Of a DNA stretch of 16,246 bases, positions 1 through 6,989 are shown piece by piece. A program made the position numbers and the translations under genes. Within the stretch, counting starts at the first letter, position 1; each line of letters starts with the position of its first letter. The DNA is taken from contig JAFLSH010000023.1 of assembly GCA_022511055.1 (NCBI GenBank), positions 1-16,246 on the forward strand. Direction: 5' to 3'. This stretch comes from Prevotella sp. (GTDB taxonomy: Bacteria > Bacteroidota > Bacteroidia > Bacteroidales > Bacteroidaceae). The notes beneath the pieces were generated by a model. That model was not told where the DNA came from. It made no database searches and was given only the letters and a program-made list of their open reading frames with translations.

Positions 1-22
1 CGGTTTGCCGGATTGTCAGGGA

Positions 23-1393
23 TTACTGATACTGGTCGGGCTCTTCCATCTCACGGTCCAGCTGGTTGCGCCAAAGGTATTTTCGGGTCTCGTGGACAAT
101 GATGCCGCTGAGGAACAGGAGCGACAAGAGGTTGGGGATGGCCATCAGGGCGTTCATGCAGTCGGCCAAGTTCCAGACTAAGCCTAAGTTCATGATGCTG
201 CCGATGAACACGGCTGCAATGTAGGCGACACGGTAATAGACGGTCCACCGCTTTCCCTGAAGATATTCCACCGCCCGCTCGCCATAGTAACACCAGCCCA
301 GAATGGTGGAGAAGGCAAACGTCAGCAGGCCAAACGTCAGCAGGGGCGTGCCGATGAGCGGAATCTTGGCGAAGGCTTCTTTGGTCAGCGTGGCGCCATT
401 CTCGAAGCTGATGTCAGGGTAGGCCAAGACGCTGCTGACGATGACCAGACCCGTCAGCGCACAGATGACTACCGTATCCCAGAACGTGCCGCTGCTCGAC
501 ACCAGCGCCTGTCGCACGGGGTTGCGTGTCTGGGCGGCGGCCGCCACTATGGGTGCTGAGCCCATGCCCGACTCGTTGGAGAAGAGGCCGCGGGCGATGC
601 CGTAGCGGGCTGCCGTCATGACTGTTGCACCCACAAAGCCGCCGCCGGCAGCCTGCGGGCTGAAGGCTGAGATGCAAATCAGCTTCAGGGCGGGCCACAG
701 GTAGTGGAAGTTGAGACACAGGATGACCAGACAGCCAATGACATAGAAGAACGCCATGAAGGGCACCAGCATGCCGCAGACGCGGGCGATGCTCTTGACA
801 CCGCCCAGGACAACCGCCCCCGTCAGCAGGCAGACCAGCGTGCCGGTGAGGTAGGGCGATATGTGGTAGGACTCGTGTGCTACCGTGGCTATGGCGTTGG
901 CCTGCACGGTGTTGCCGATGCCAAACGAGGCGATGGCCGTGAACAGCGCGAACAGCACGGCCAGCCACTTCCAGCCCAGTCCGCGCTCCAGCGCATACAT
1001 GGGGCCGCCTATCATCTTGCCGTCTGCCGTCTTGACACGGTACTTGATGGCCAGCAGTCCTTCTGCGTATTTCGTGGAAATGCCGAAAACGCCCGTCAGC
1101 CAGCACCAGAGTACGGCGCCGGGGCCGCCTAAGGTGATGGCCGTCGCCACGCCGATGATGTTGCCTGTGCCGATGGTGGCGGCGAGGGCTGTGGCCAGCG
1201 AGCTGAACTGCGACACGTCGCCCGTGGCATCGGCATCGCGCTTGATGGAGAGGCGGATGGCCTTGAAAATCTGGCGCTGCGGAAATTTCAGGATGATGGT
1301 CAGGTAGATGTGTGTGCCAAGCAGCAGGATGACCATGGGCCATCCCCACAGCAGGTTGCTCAGTTCGGTCAGGAAGTTGTTAAGCCAGTCCAT
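23..1393 (-). CDS. AgcS/AlsT-family sodium:alanine (amino acid) symporter
   Basis: Inner-membrane carrier of 456 aa expected to import a small neutral amino acid such as alanine or glycine together with sodium. The protein is hydrophobic, with roughly ten membrane segments. Family hallmarks are visible: the N-terminal stretch around residues 63-96 with ATIGTGNIIGVA and GGPGAVLW, then STKYAEGLLAIKYR (106-119), GGPMYALERGLG (129-140), and the SNESGMGSAPIVAAAA segment (272-287). Length is typical for the family and both ends look intact. It begins 18 bp after the second DUF4230 gene and has no promoter of its own that I can see, so it is probably the last gene of that operon. The family is clear; the exact substrate (alanine, glycine or glutamine) cannot be read from the sequence. 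Confidence 0.93.
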   Translation of the reverse strand: MDWLNNFLTELSNLLWGWPMVILLLGTHIYLTIILKFPQRQIFKAIRLSIKRDADATGDVSQFSSLATALAATIGTGNIIGVATAITLGGPGAVLWCWLTGVFGISTKYAEGLLAIKYRVKTADGKMIGGPMYALERGLGWKWLAVLFALFTAIASFGIGNTVQANAIATVAHESYHISPYLTGTLVCLLTGAVVLGGVKSIARVCGMLVPFMAFFYVIGCLVILCLNFHYLWPALKLICISAFSPQAAGGGFVGATVMTAARYGIARGLFSNESGMGSAPIVAAAAQTRNPVRQALVSSSGTFWDTVVICALTGLVIVSSVLAYPDISFENGATLTKEAFAKIPLIGTPLLTFGLLTFAFSTILGWCYYGERAVEYLQGKRWTVYYRVAYIAAVFIGSIMNLGLVWNLADCMNALMAIPNLLSLLFLSGIIVHETRKYLWRNQLDREMEEPDQYQ

Positions 1394-1411
1394 TGTCTGT
1401 GTCGGGTGTCT

Positions 1412-2038
1412 TTAGTTCTTGTTTTTGTCCGTTTCGTCTTCAAATTGAATGCTTACGTGGTTGAAGCCCATGGTCTTGAGCATCTTGCGGAACTGCATCT
1501 CGGCGTTGACCTGGGCGCTGCGCAGATTCTGCGGTGTCAGGCAGTGGGCCAGCATCTGGCGCTGCGCTTTCCGATAGAGTGCCTCGCGGTCGGCGGCGCT
1601 CCATTTGCCTGACTCGTAGAAGGCTTTTGTCCGCGCCTCGTCGATGAAGTCGTGGCTTAGAAGCTCAACCTTCGGCAGTGTGACCACCACGGAGTCGCCC
1701 TGTGAGCGTATCCAGCCGTCGGCGGCTTTGCTGAGGTCGATGCCGAGCCGCAGGGTGCCGTAGTAGATGCGCACCAGCTGGTCGTCTTTGAACAGCCCTT
1801 TCCTGACGGTGTCGACCAGTTCCTCGTTGTTGATGGCTAAGAACTCCCATTCGCCGATGTCCTTGACCGACTGTATCTGGGTTGGCGTGAGGCCAATCTG
1901 CCCGTTGCTGTCAAGGCCGAGGTGGTTGTCCTTCTCGGCAAATGCCAGCCACCAGAAAACCAGGATGAAAGCCACCAATGCCAGCAGCTTTGTCAGTGTT
2001 CTCATGCGCTCTGATAGTGTGTTCTGTCCTTTTTTCAT
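1412..2038 (-). CDS. DUF4230 protein, membrane-anchored
   Basis: Protein of 208 aa that I recognise as a DUF4230 family member; the family has no established function. An N-terminal membrane segment (about residues 17-34 from the chosen start, LLALVAFILVFWWLAFA) is followed by an extracytoplasmic domain with the family pattern of a Gly-Ile-Asp-Leu strand and a VVVTLPKVELLSHDF segment. There is no lipobox, unlike its upstream neighbour, so the helix probably stays as an anchor. The frame is open back to a TTG at 2080, inside the upstream gene; I prefer the ATG at 2038, preceded by AAGG. Another ATG lies at 2005 just before the hydrophobic stretch. It sits directly downstream of a second DUF4230 gene and upstream of the symporter gene, so the pair may act together in the envelope. 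Confidence 0.8.
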   Translation of the reverse strand: MKKGQNTLSERMRTLTKLLALVAFILVFWWLAFAEKDNHLGLDSNGQIGLTPTQIQSVKDIGEWEFLAINNEELVDTVRKGLFKDDQLVRIYYGTLRLGIDLSKAADGWIRSQGDSVVVTLPKVELLSHDFIDEARTKAFYESGKWSAADREALYRKAQRQMLAHCLTPQNLRSAQVNAEMQFRKMLKTMGFNHVSIQFEDETDKNKN

Positions 2039-2069
2039 TACCTTATAAATAATATGTAAATAAAGACGG

Positions 2070-2741
2070 TCAGCCTTCAATCGTCAGCATCTGCCTGATT
2101 TCGTCTTGCTGGTAGTTCTTGCGGAAGGCAATGGTGATGTTCTTTTCCTCAAATCCCAGCTGCTCAATCAGCGGGATGAGCGTCTTGGCCGCGCTGTGCT
2201 GCGCCATGTCGATGATGCCTAAGCGCGGGATGTCGGCAATGATGGCCTCGCGCCCCTGCTGCTCGTAGCTGGCCATTTCGGCATCGCTGAAGTGCGACCT
2301 GACGATGCCCACATACTCCTTGATGTCCTTCTGGTTGACCTTTGAGCTGGTCAGCTCTACCTTTGGGTCGGGCAGCACGATGGTAATCTTGTCGCCGTCG
2401 CGCTCGATGTTGGCCGGGCCGAACTGGCTGAAGTCGATGTAAGCCTTCAGCGTGGCATCCATCGGGATGGCAATCTTTCGGTCGCCCAGCGGCAGCTTGA
2501 TGTTGATGTTCTGCTTCAGCACGCTGCCTTTAAGGCTGACCACGTCGTCGTGGGTTACAATCTTGTGAACGTGGACTTCGGTAGTGTATAGCTTGGAGCA
2601 TTGCTGTATCTGCATAATCAGCATCGGCACGGTGTCGATAGCCTGATAGGTCGCGGCAGCCTGCCGGTTGTCGCTGTCGGCACACGAGCAGCCGGTCAGC
2701 ACCAACAGCAGGGTCAGTCCAAGAAGCATTCTGACTTTCAT
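2070..2741 (-). CDS. DUF4230 lipoprotein
   Basis: Protein of 223 aa, the first gene of the probable DUF4230-DUF4230-symporter operon. It starts with a lipoprotein signal peptide: MKVR, a hydrophobic run, then the lipobox LTGC with Cys18, so it should be lipidated and held at a membrane facing the periplasm or the surface. The mature part has the DUF4230 pattern, including IAIPMDATLKAYIDF and ITIVLPDPKVELTSS, and ends in a helical stretch followed by NITIAFRKNY. It resembles the next gene in layout (gLP.P.vEL), suggesting an old tandem duplication with one copy lipidated and the other anchored by a helix. Function is unknown. A Bacteroidetes-type promoter lies about 45 bp upstream. Confidence 0.82.
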   Translation of the reverse strand: MKVRMLLGLTLLLVLTGCSCADSDNRQAAATYQAIDTVPMLIMQIQQCSKLYTTEVHVHKIVTHDDVVSLKGSVLKQNINIKLPLGDRKIAIPMDATLKAYIDFSQFGPANIERDGDKITIVLPDPKVELTSSKVNQKDIKEYVGIVRSHFSDAEMASYEQQGREAIIADIPRLGIIDMAQHSAAKTLIPLIEQLGFEEKNITIAFRKNYQQDEIRQMLTIEG

Positions 2742-2785
2742 GTTGTTACGTATTAGTCTGTCTGTAAACCCTTATATTTGCGCCC

Positions 2786-2817
2786 CAAAGGTACGAAAAA
2801 AATGTCATTTTGCCGAA
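2786..2817 (-). promoter_or_regulatory. Promoter of the DUF4230-symporter operon
   Basis: Read on the minus strand, TACCTTTG (2786-2793) matches the Bacteroidetes -7 consensus TAnnTTTG. A -33-like TTCG (2814-2817, one mismatch to TTTG) lies 20 bp further upstream. The predicted transcript would have a leader of roughly 40 nt before the ATG at 2741. Confidence 0.6.
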
Positions 2818-2875
2818 GATTTTGAAAAAAAATGGCAATGGATTAAACTTTTTCCACTACTTCGTGTCATATAGA

Positions 2876-2887
2876 TAGTTGCAACTA
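2876..2887. repeat. 12-bp perfect palindrome upstream of the DUF4890 gene
   Basis: TAGTTGCAACTA is its own reverse complement. It lies 46 bp before the ATG of the DUF4890 gene and downstream of a weak promoter-like pair (TTTG at 2821-2824, TAAACTTT at 2844-2851). It could be an operator, but a 12-bp palindrome is expected a few times by chance in a window this size. Confidence 0.3.
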
Positions 2888-2933
2888 ACAAAAACAAAAG
2901 AACTGAAAGTAAAACAATTAAAAAAGAAATAAT

Positions 2934-3458
2934 ATGAAAAAGATGATTTTGGCTCTTGCAGCCGCAATGACAATGACAGCCGCAATGGCACAGGGTGACA
3001 ACCAGCAGGGTCGACGTAATAACGGACAGCGCTTTGACCGTACGGAAATGATAAAGATGCGTACCGACCGCACCGTAGAGCAGTACAAACTGAACGGCGA
3101 CCAGGCCAAGCAGTTGCTGGAACTCAATACCAAGTTTGCCGACACAATGGGCCCGGGCATGGGCGGCATGATGAGAGGAGGCGACCGCCGTGGCGGTGCA
3201 GGCATGAGGGGCGGCAATGGCGCACCAGGCCAGCAGGGTCAGCGCCCGGAGCTGACGGAAGAGCAGCGGAAGGAAATGGAAGCGCGCCGCGCCCAGCAGG
3301 AGAAGGCCCAGAAGGAATATGATGAAGAACTGCAAAAGATAATGACCGAAGAGCAGTACAAGGCATACAAGGACGACCAGGCCAAGATGCGTGAGCGCTT
3401 CGGACAGCGTGGCGGCGGACAGCGCGCCGGTGGTCGCCGCAACAACAACCAGCAGTAA
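2934..3458 (+). CDS. Secreted DUF4890 / Spy-CpxP-like protein with Gly-Arg-Met-rich linkers
   Basis: Protein of 174 aa with a clear signal peptide (MKKM, hydrophobic core, cleavage likely after AMA at residue 19), so it is periplasmic. Two charged helical stretches (about 36-70 and 105-155, the second containing LTEEQRKEMEARR and MTEEQYKAY) have the LTxxQ-like look of Spy/CpxP chaperones, and I recognise it as DUF4890-type. Between them lies a low-complexity Gly/Met/Arg linker (72-102, with GPGMGGMMRGG), and the tail (156-174) is Gly/Arg/Gln/Asn-rich. A role in envelope protein folding or metal/stress handling is inferred from the Spy resemblance only. The start follows an A-rich leader, as is common in Bacteroidetes. 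A long hydrophobic antisense frame here is a shadow. Confidence 0.82.
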   Translation: MKKMILALAAAMTMTAAMAQGDNQQGRRNNGQRFDRTEMIKMRTDRTVEQYKLNGDQAKQLLELNTKFADTMGPGMGGMMRGGDRRGGAGMRGGNGAPGQQGQRPELTEEQRKEMEARRAQQEKAQKEYDEELQKIMTEEQYKAYKDDQAKMRERFGQRGGGQRAGGRRNNNQQ

Positions 3459-3761
3459 TGAAAGGAACAGAAACATACTATTAGTTTGTAGTTTGAAATT
3501 TTTAGGTTAAGTTAAATAAAATTGGTAAATTTAGTTTAGTTAATTTGCAATTTGCTGACTGTGAAGTTAAGTATATTGTAAGAAAGTGATTGTAAGACTG
3601 TGAAGTCGGGTGGTTACTGATTTTTCTAAAAAAGATAAAAACAAAGGATTTTAATTTTCATTTTAATTAGTGATTTAGGTTAACATAGTGTTTTTTATGA
3701 AGGCAAGCGTGCCTGTTCGATTGGTATGAGTAAAGTAAGAAGAATTATCACGGATAACAAA
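3459..3761. other. AT-rich stretch without a recognised gene
   Basis: I see no convincing coding region here; base composition drops sharply relative to the flanking genes. It holds a short direct repeat, GACTGTGAAGT, at 3557-3567 and 3596-3606, a second repeat ATTGTAAGA at 3575-3583 and 3589-3597, and a small hairpin AGGCA/TGCCT at 3701-3714. A 10-codon frame begins at 3697 (MKASVPVRLV). The stretch runs into an intrinsic terminator at 3762-3793, so it is either an unusually long 3' untranslated region of the DUF4890 transcript or contains a small RNA. Confidence 0.5.
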
Positions 3762-3793
3762 GCCCGCTATGAATAATAGCGGGCACTTTTTTT
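3762..3793 (+). terminator. Rho-independent terminator
   Basis: GCCCGCTAT (3762-3770) pairs perfectly with ATAGCGGGC (3776-3784) around a 5-nt loop, giving a 9-bp GC-rich stem. AC and then seven T residues follow. It points in the plus direction, ending transcripts from the DUF4890 side. Confidence 0.88.
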
Positions 3794-3822
3794 GCACGTT
3801 TCGCAGATTTTTCGTACCTTTG
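3791..3822 (+). promoter_or_regulatory. Promoter of the DUF4738 lipoprotein gene
   Basis: TTTG (3791-3794) and TACCTTTG (3815-3822) are separated by exactly 20 bp and match the Bacteroidetes -33/-7 consensus fully. The -33 element begins inside the T-run of the upstream terminator. The start codon at 3850 is 27 bp after the -7 element. Confidence 0.78.
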
Positions 3823-3849
3823 TACCATATTTTATATCCCTAACAGCTC

Positions 3850-4413
3850 ATGAGCAAGACAAGACTATTGATAGTGATGGCGGCCGTGGCACTTCTGGCT
3901 ACGGGCTGCAAGGAGAAGAAAAAGACCGATGACATTATAGCTCCCAAGGTTGAGGCAGCCAAGCCTTCAGCTCCCATCCGCATGCAGGACTATACGCAGG
4001 TGAAAGACGTGGTATGGTTGGACAAGTCGTACAAGATTACTATCCACCGCGCCCCTGACGACAGCCTGCAGATGGTGAAAGACGAGACGGGCCAGAAGTT
4101 CGTCGACAACCGCATCACGCTGACCATTACCCGCAGCGATGGCAGCGTAGCCATCAGCAAGACGTTCACGAAATCGGTGTTCAACAGCTATCTTGACGAT
4201 GAGTACCGGCAGGGTGGCATTCTCGAAGGCTTTGTATTCGACGAGGTAGACGGGCGGCAGTTGGAGTTTGCGGCCAGTGTCAGCCTGCCCCAGACCGATG
4301 AGTACATTCCGCTGGAGGTCAAGGTCGACAACATGGGCAATCTCACCATTGAGCGTGACTCAAACATGGACACGTATGGCAATGGTGACAAGCATGACGA
4401 CGAAGACGATTAG
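3850..4413 (+). CDS. DUF4738 lipoprotein
   Basis: Protein of 187 aa with a lipoprotein signal peptide: MSKTR, a hydrophobic run, and the lipobox LATGC with Cys20, so it is a membrane-attached envelope protein. The mature part starts with a Lys/Glu-rich linker (KEKKK), then a mainly beta domain (about 45-175; ITLTITRSDG, FVFDEVDG and VKVDNMGNLTIERD are visible) and ends in a very acidic tail (DKHDDEDD). I recognise it as DUF4738, a Bacteroidetes lipoprotein family with no known function. It has its own strong promoter and is a single-gene unit: a terminator lies upstream and a gene on the other strand ends only 12 bp downstream. Confidence 0.82.
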   Translation: MSKTRLLIVMAAVALLATGCKEKKKTDDIIAPKVEAAKPSAPIRMQDYTQVKDVVWLDKSYKITIHRAPDDSLQMVKDETGQKFVDNRITLTITRSDGSVAISKTFTKSVFNSYLDDEYRQGGILEGFVFDEVDGRQLEFAASVSLPQTDEYIPLEVKVDNMGNLTIERDSNMDTYGNGDKHDDEDD

Positions 4414-4425
4414 TTCGCAGCGTTT

Positions 4426-4704
4426 TTACTTGTCTTTCGGGAAGAGTTCCAGTTCCGTCACCTCAGGAGTGACGTAGGCGTATTGGTTTATGCGGTGGTA
4501 CTTGCTGGCCAGCTCCATCAGCTGCCTGAACTTCTTTTCCCGTTCCGGGCTCAGTTCCTGACGGCTGAAGAGCTTGCGGTTGTACTTAATCCAGTTCAGC
4601 ATCTTATGCTCTTCGGGGCGATGCTTTGAAGGAATCTGCTTCTTCCTCGTGATGAATCTCCGAACTTCCTTATAGTGTAAGTTCCATCTGTCATCTCTTG
4701 TCAT
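4426..4704 (-). CDS. Small basic protein resembling a single helicase-associated (HA) module
   Basis: Protein of 92 aa, rich in Lys and Arg. Residues about 7-70 fit the spacing of the helicase-associated domain (Pfam HA, PF03457): Trp7, a Tyr11/Phe17 helix, IPSKHRPEEHKMLNWIK with Trp38, the KYNRKLF segment, then LSPEREKKFRQLMELA. In known proteins this module is repeated at the C-terminus of large helicases and probably binds nucleic acid; here it is alone. It begins 21 bp after the HAD gene on the same strand and may be the last gene of the pgi-HAD transcript. It converges with the DUF4738 gene with a 12-bp gap and no visible terminator between them. The match is by eye, so the family call is tentative; the gene itself is likely real. 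Confidence 0.6.
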   Translation of the reverse strand: MTRDDRWNLHYKEVRRFITRKKQIPSKHRPEEHKMLNWIKYNRKLFSRQELSPEREKKFRQLMELASKYHRINQYAYVTPEVTELELFPKDK

Positions 4705-4725
4705 CGTATTGGTAAAGGTTTATGG

Positions 4726-5460
4726 TTAGGAAATAAAACTTTCAAACAGCGCGGGCCAGTCTTGGCTCAGCTGTGTCATTTCGTTGAACACAAGGTCTGC
4801 TCCGCCTTCCAGCAACAGCTTGTTTGGGAGCGGCCCCGTATTGACCCCGATGGTAAATGCCTGTGCCGCATGCCCGGCTTTCACCCCCAGGGGGGCGTTC
4901 TCTACTACGATGGTCTCCCACGGCGCCACCTCTCCGGCTTTCCGCATGCCTGCCAGATAGGGGTCTGGGTTTGGCTTGCCGCAACTGACATCGTATGCCG
5001 TTGTGATGTGCTGCTCATCCAGATAGTCGGCAAAGTCTGCCAGCAGTCTGTTGATGAGCGGGCGCTGGCCGCTGCCGGTCACGACGCCAATGGCCAGTCC
5101 GCAGTCTTTGACCTGTCGCATCAGCTCGGGGATGCCGGGCATAATGCGTGGTGTGGGCAGCTCGTGGAACATCTGCGTCTTCACGTCATACATGCTCTGG
5201 GCCTCTTCGAGGGTGATGTCTCTTCCCTGTTGCGCCATGACCATCTGACAGATGGTGTCTATGCCGCGCGCCCCCTCTGTTGCATAGGCATCATCGGCGG
5301 TCATGCTGATGCCGAAGGTGGCCATGGAGCGCTGCCAGGCCACGGCGTGATTGGGCATGGAGTCGTAGAGTACGCCATCCATATCGAAGAGTACGGCTTT
5401 GGGGCGTAGTGCCTCAAAACCGTTTCTCTCCAAATATTGCTTTACTGCTAATCTGTACAT
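4726..5460 (-). CDS. HAD-superfamily hydrolase, beta-phosphoglucomutase-like subfamily
   Basis: Probable phosphatase or phosphomutase of 244 aa acting on a small phosphorylated metabolite in the cytoplasm. All four HAD motifs are present: FDMDGVLYDS with nucleophile Asp26 and Asp28, GVVTGSG (126-131), GKPNPDP with Lys162, and VVENAPLG (185-192), where the usual acidic pair is Glu-Asn. The cap between motifs I and II is alpha-helical, as in the beta-phosphoglucomutase group. The frame is open to a GTG at 5502, only 3 bp after the pgi stop; I prefer the ATG at 5460 because the extra 14 residues look unconserved. It follows pgi closely and probably shares its transcript, suggesting a sugar-phosphate substrate, but the substrate cannot be named. 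Confidence 0.88.
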   Translation of the reverse strand: MYRLAVKQYLERNGFEALRPKAVLFDMDGVLYDSMPNHAVAWQRSMATFGISMTADDAYATEGARGIDTICQMVMAQQGRDITLEEAQSMYDVKTQMFHELPTPRIMPGIPELMRQVKDCGLAIGVVTGSGQRPLINRLLADFADYLDEQHITTAYDVSCGKPNPDPYLAGMRKAGEVAPWETIVVENAPLGVKAGHAAQAFTIGVNTGPLPNKLLLEGGADLVFNEMTQLSQDWPALFESFIS

Positions 5461-5505
5461 AGGATGTTTGGACAGGGCGCGCTGTGTAGCCAGCCCCCTC
5501 ACTCC

Positions 5506-6861
5506 TTACTTCTCGTTGCTGATTCTCTCCTTGATGGCTTTCGACTCGGCTTCATATCCGGGCTTGTCGAGCAGGGCAAACATGTTTTTCTTGTAAGCCT
5601 CCACGCCCGGCTGGTTAAATGGATTTACGCCAAGCACGTTGCCGCTGATGCCGCAGCCAATCTCGAAGAAATAGATGAGCTGGCCTAAGTAGCGCTCGGT
5701 CAGGCGGGGCATGGTAATGCGGATGTTAGGCACTCCGCCATCGACATGAGCCAGACGGGTGCCCAGCTCTGCCATCTTGTTCACCTCATCCACACGCTTG
5801 CCGGCCAGGAAGTTCAGACCATCCAGATTTTCCTCGTCTGCGGGGAACAAGAGCTTCTTCTCCGGCTCCTCTACGCTGATGACGGTCTCGAAGATGGTGC
5901 GCTCGCCATCCTGAATCCACTGACCCATCGAGTGCAGGTCGGTTGTGAAGTCGACAGAGGCGGGGAAGATGCCCTTCTTGTCCTTGCCTTCCGACTCGCC
6001 GTAGAGCTGCTTCCACCACTCTGACATAAAGTGCAGTTTCGGCTGGTAGTTCACCATGATTTCTATCTTCTTGCCGCTCTGGTAGAGGCCGTTGCGCACG
6101 GCCGCGTACTGTGCGGCGGGATTTTCTGCGAAAGGCACATCCTTGCCGCAGGCTTTCTCCATGTCCTGGGCGCCGGCCACCAGCTCGCGGATGTCGAATC
6201 CGGCGCAGGCGATGGGCAGCAGGCCCACTGGCGTGAGTACCGAGAAGCGGCCGCCCACGTTGTCAGGTATGATGAACGACTTGTAGCCCTCCTTGTCAGC
6301 ACAGGTGCGGGCAGCGCCGCGCTTGGCATCGGTAATGGCCACAATCACCTTCTTGGCTTCCTCCTTGCCGCGCTGGTCTTCGCACTGCTTCTTCAGCAGA
6401 CGGAAGGTAAGGGCTGTCTCGGTCGTTGTTCCCGACTTCGAGATATTGATGACACCGAACTTCTTGTCCTTCAGGTAGGTTGTCAGCTCATAGAGGTAGT
6501 CTTCGCCGATGTTGTTGCCGGCAAAGAGGATGGTGGGGTTACTCTTATCCTGCACCAGCCAGCCGAAGGAGTTGCTGAGTGCCTCGATGACGGCGCGCGC
6601 GCCGAGATAAGAGCCGCCGATGCCGGCCACGACGATGGCTTCGCAGTTCTCGCGGAGCGTGTTGGCCGTCTGCTGCAGCTCATCAAGGAACGCGGGGGTG
6701 ATGCTGCTGGGCAGGTGTAGCCAGCCAAGGAAGTCATTACCCGGACATGTGCCGTCTTCCAGAGCCTGTTGAGCGGCCTTTACCTGAGGCTCGAAAGCCT
6801 CTACTGCGCCTGCTTCCAGAAAGCAGGCCGCCTTTGTGATGTCAAGTTTGATGTTGCTCAT
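5506..6861 (-). CDS. pgi: Glucose-6-phosphate isomerase
   Basis: Cytoplasmic enzyme of 451 aa interconverting glucose 6-phosphate and fructose 6-phosphate in glycolysis and gluconeogenesis. It is the short bacterial form of about 450 aa. Visible hallmarks are GIGGSYLGARA (80-90), the phosphate-binding SKSGTTTET (141-149), GGRFSVLTPVG (203-213), GESEGK with Glu290 as likely catalytic base, TTDLHSMGQ with His310, and the C-terminal signature GCGISGNVLGVNPFNQPGVE (402-421) followed by AYKK, which holds the catalytic lysine. The gene is intact. It has its own promoter at 6924-6955 and a hairpin near the start of the leader, and is followed at 3 bp or 45 bp, depending on the start chosen, by the HAD gene. 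Assignment is secure. Confidence 0.97.
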   Translation of the reverse strand: MSNIKLDITKAACFLEAGAVEAFEPQVKAAQQALEDGTCPGNDFLGWLHLPSSITPAFLDELQQTANTLRENCEAIVVAGIGGSYLGARAVIEALSNSFGWLVQDKSNPTILFAGNNIGEDYLYELTTYLKDKKFGVINISKSGTTTETALTFRLLKKQCEDQRGKEEAKKVIVAITDAKRGAARTCADKEGYKSFIIPDNVGGRFSVLTPVGLLPIACAGFDIRELVAGAQDMEKACGKDVPFAENPAAQYAAVRNGLYQSGKKIEIMVNYQPKLHFMSEWWKQLYGESEGKDKKGIFPASVDFTTDLHSMGQWIQDGERTIFETVISVEEPEKKLLFPADEENLDGLNFLAGKRVDEVNKMAELGTRLAHVDGGVPNIRITMPRLTERYLGQLIYFFEIGCGISGNVLGVNPFNQPGVEAYKKNMFALLDKPGYEAESKAIKERISNEK

Positions 6862-6898
6862 ATCTTGTTGTTTTTTAAGGTTTTACTCTTGTTTGCCG

Positions 6899-6915
6899 CA
6901 ACGGGGTTTCCGTTG
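6899..6915 (-). other. Hairpin at the 5' end of the pgi leader
   Basis: CAACGG (6899-6904) and CCGTTG (6910-6915) form a perfect 6-bp stem with a 5-nt loop. The predicted transcription start from the pgi promoter is just upstream of it, so the hairpin would sit at the extreme 5' end of the mRNA, about 38 nt before the ATG. It may protect the transcript or tune translation. Confidence 0.4.
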
Positions 6916-6923
6916 TTCTGATG

Positions 6924-6955
6924 CAAAGTTACAAAAAAGATATTATTCAAGCAAA
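6924..6955 (-). promoter_or_regulatory. Promoter of pgi
   Basis: On the minus strand TTTG (6952-6955) and TAACTTTG (6924-6931) are separated by exactly 20 bp, a full match to the Bacteroidetes -33/-7 consensus. It lies between gpsA and pgi, so pgi can be transcribed independently of lysS-gpsA. Confidence 0.8.
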
Positions 6956-6989
6956 TAATTCGCAAAAATTAAAGGTGTTAGGGAGTTCC

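Noticed and set aside
2039..2080. TTG-initiated extension of the second DUF4230 protein
   Set aside because: It would overlap the upstream gene and place 14 extra residues before a better ATG with AAGG just upstream.
2773..2780. TATATTTG on the plus strand as promoter of the DUF4890 gene
   Set aside because: It matches the -7 consensus, but no TTTG lies 19-21 bp upstream, the leader would be about 150 nt, and it would face the DUF4230 promoter head-on.
2805..3476. Hydrophobic 223-codon open frame on the minus strand opposite the DUF4890 gene
   Set aside because: The opposite strand has a signal peptide, charged helices and a sensible start. The hydrophobicity is the antisense image of Lys/Glu/Gln/Arg-rich codons.
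3697..3729. 10-codon frame MKASVPVRLV as a leader peptide before the terminator
   Set aside because: No alternative hairpin or run of regulatory codons supports attenuation, and the next gene has its own promoter after the terminator.
3701..3784. tRNA-like gene suggested by GTTCGA near 3715
   Set aside because: No acceptor stem, D arm or anticodon arm can be folded around it.
6031..6720. 229-codon plus-strand open frame opposite pgi
   Set aside because: It is antisense to conserved pgi motifs and is explained by base composition.
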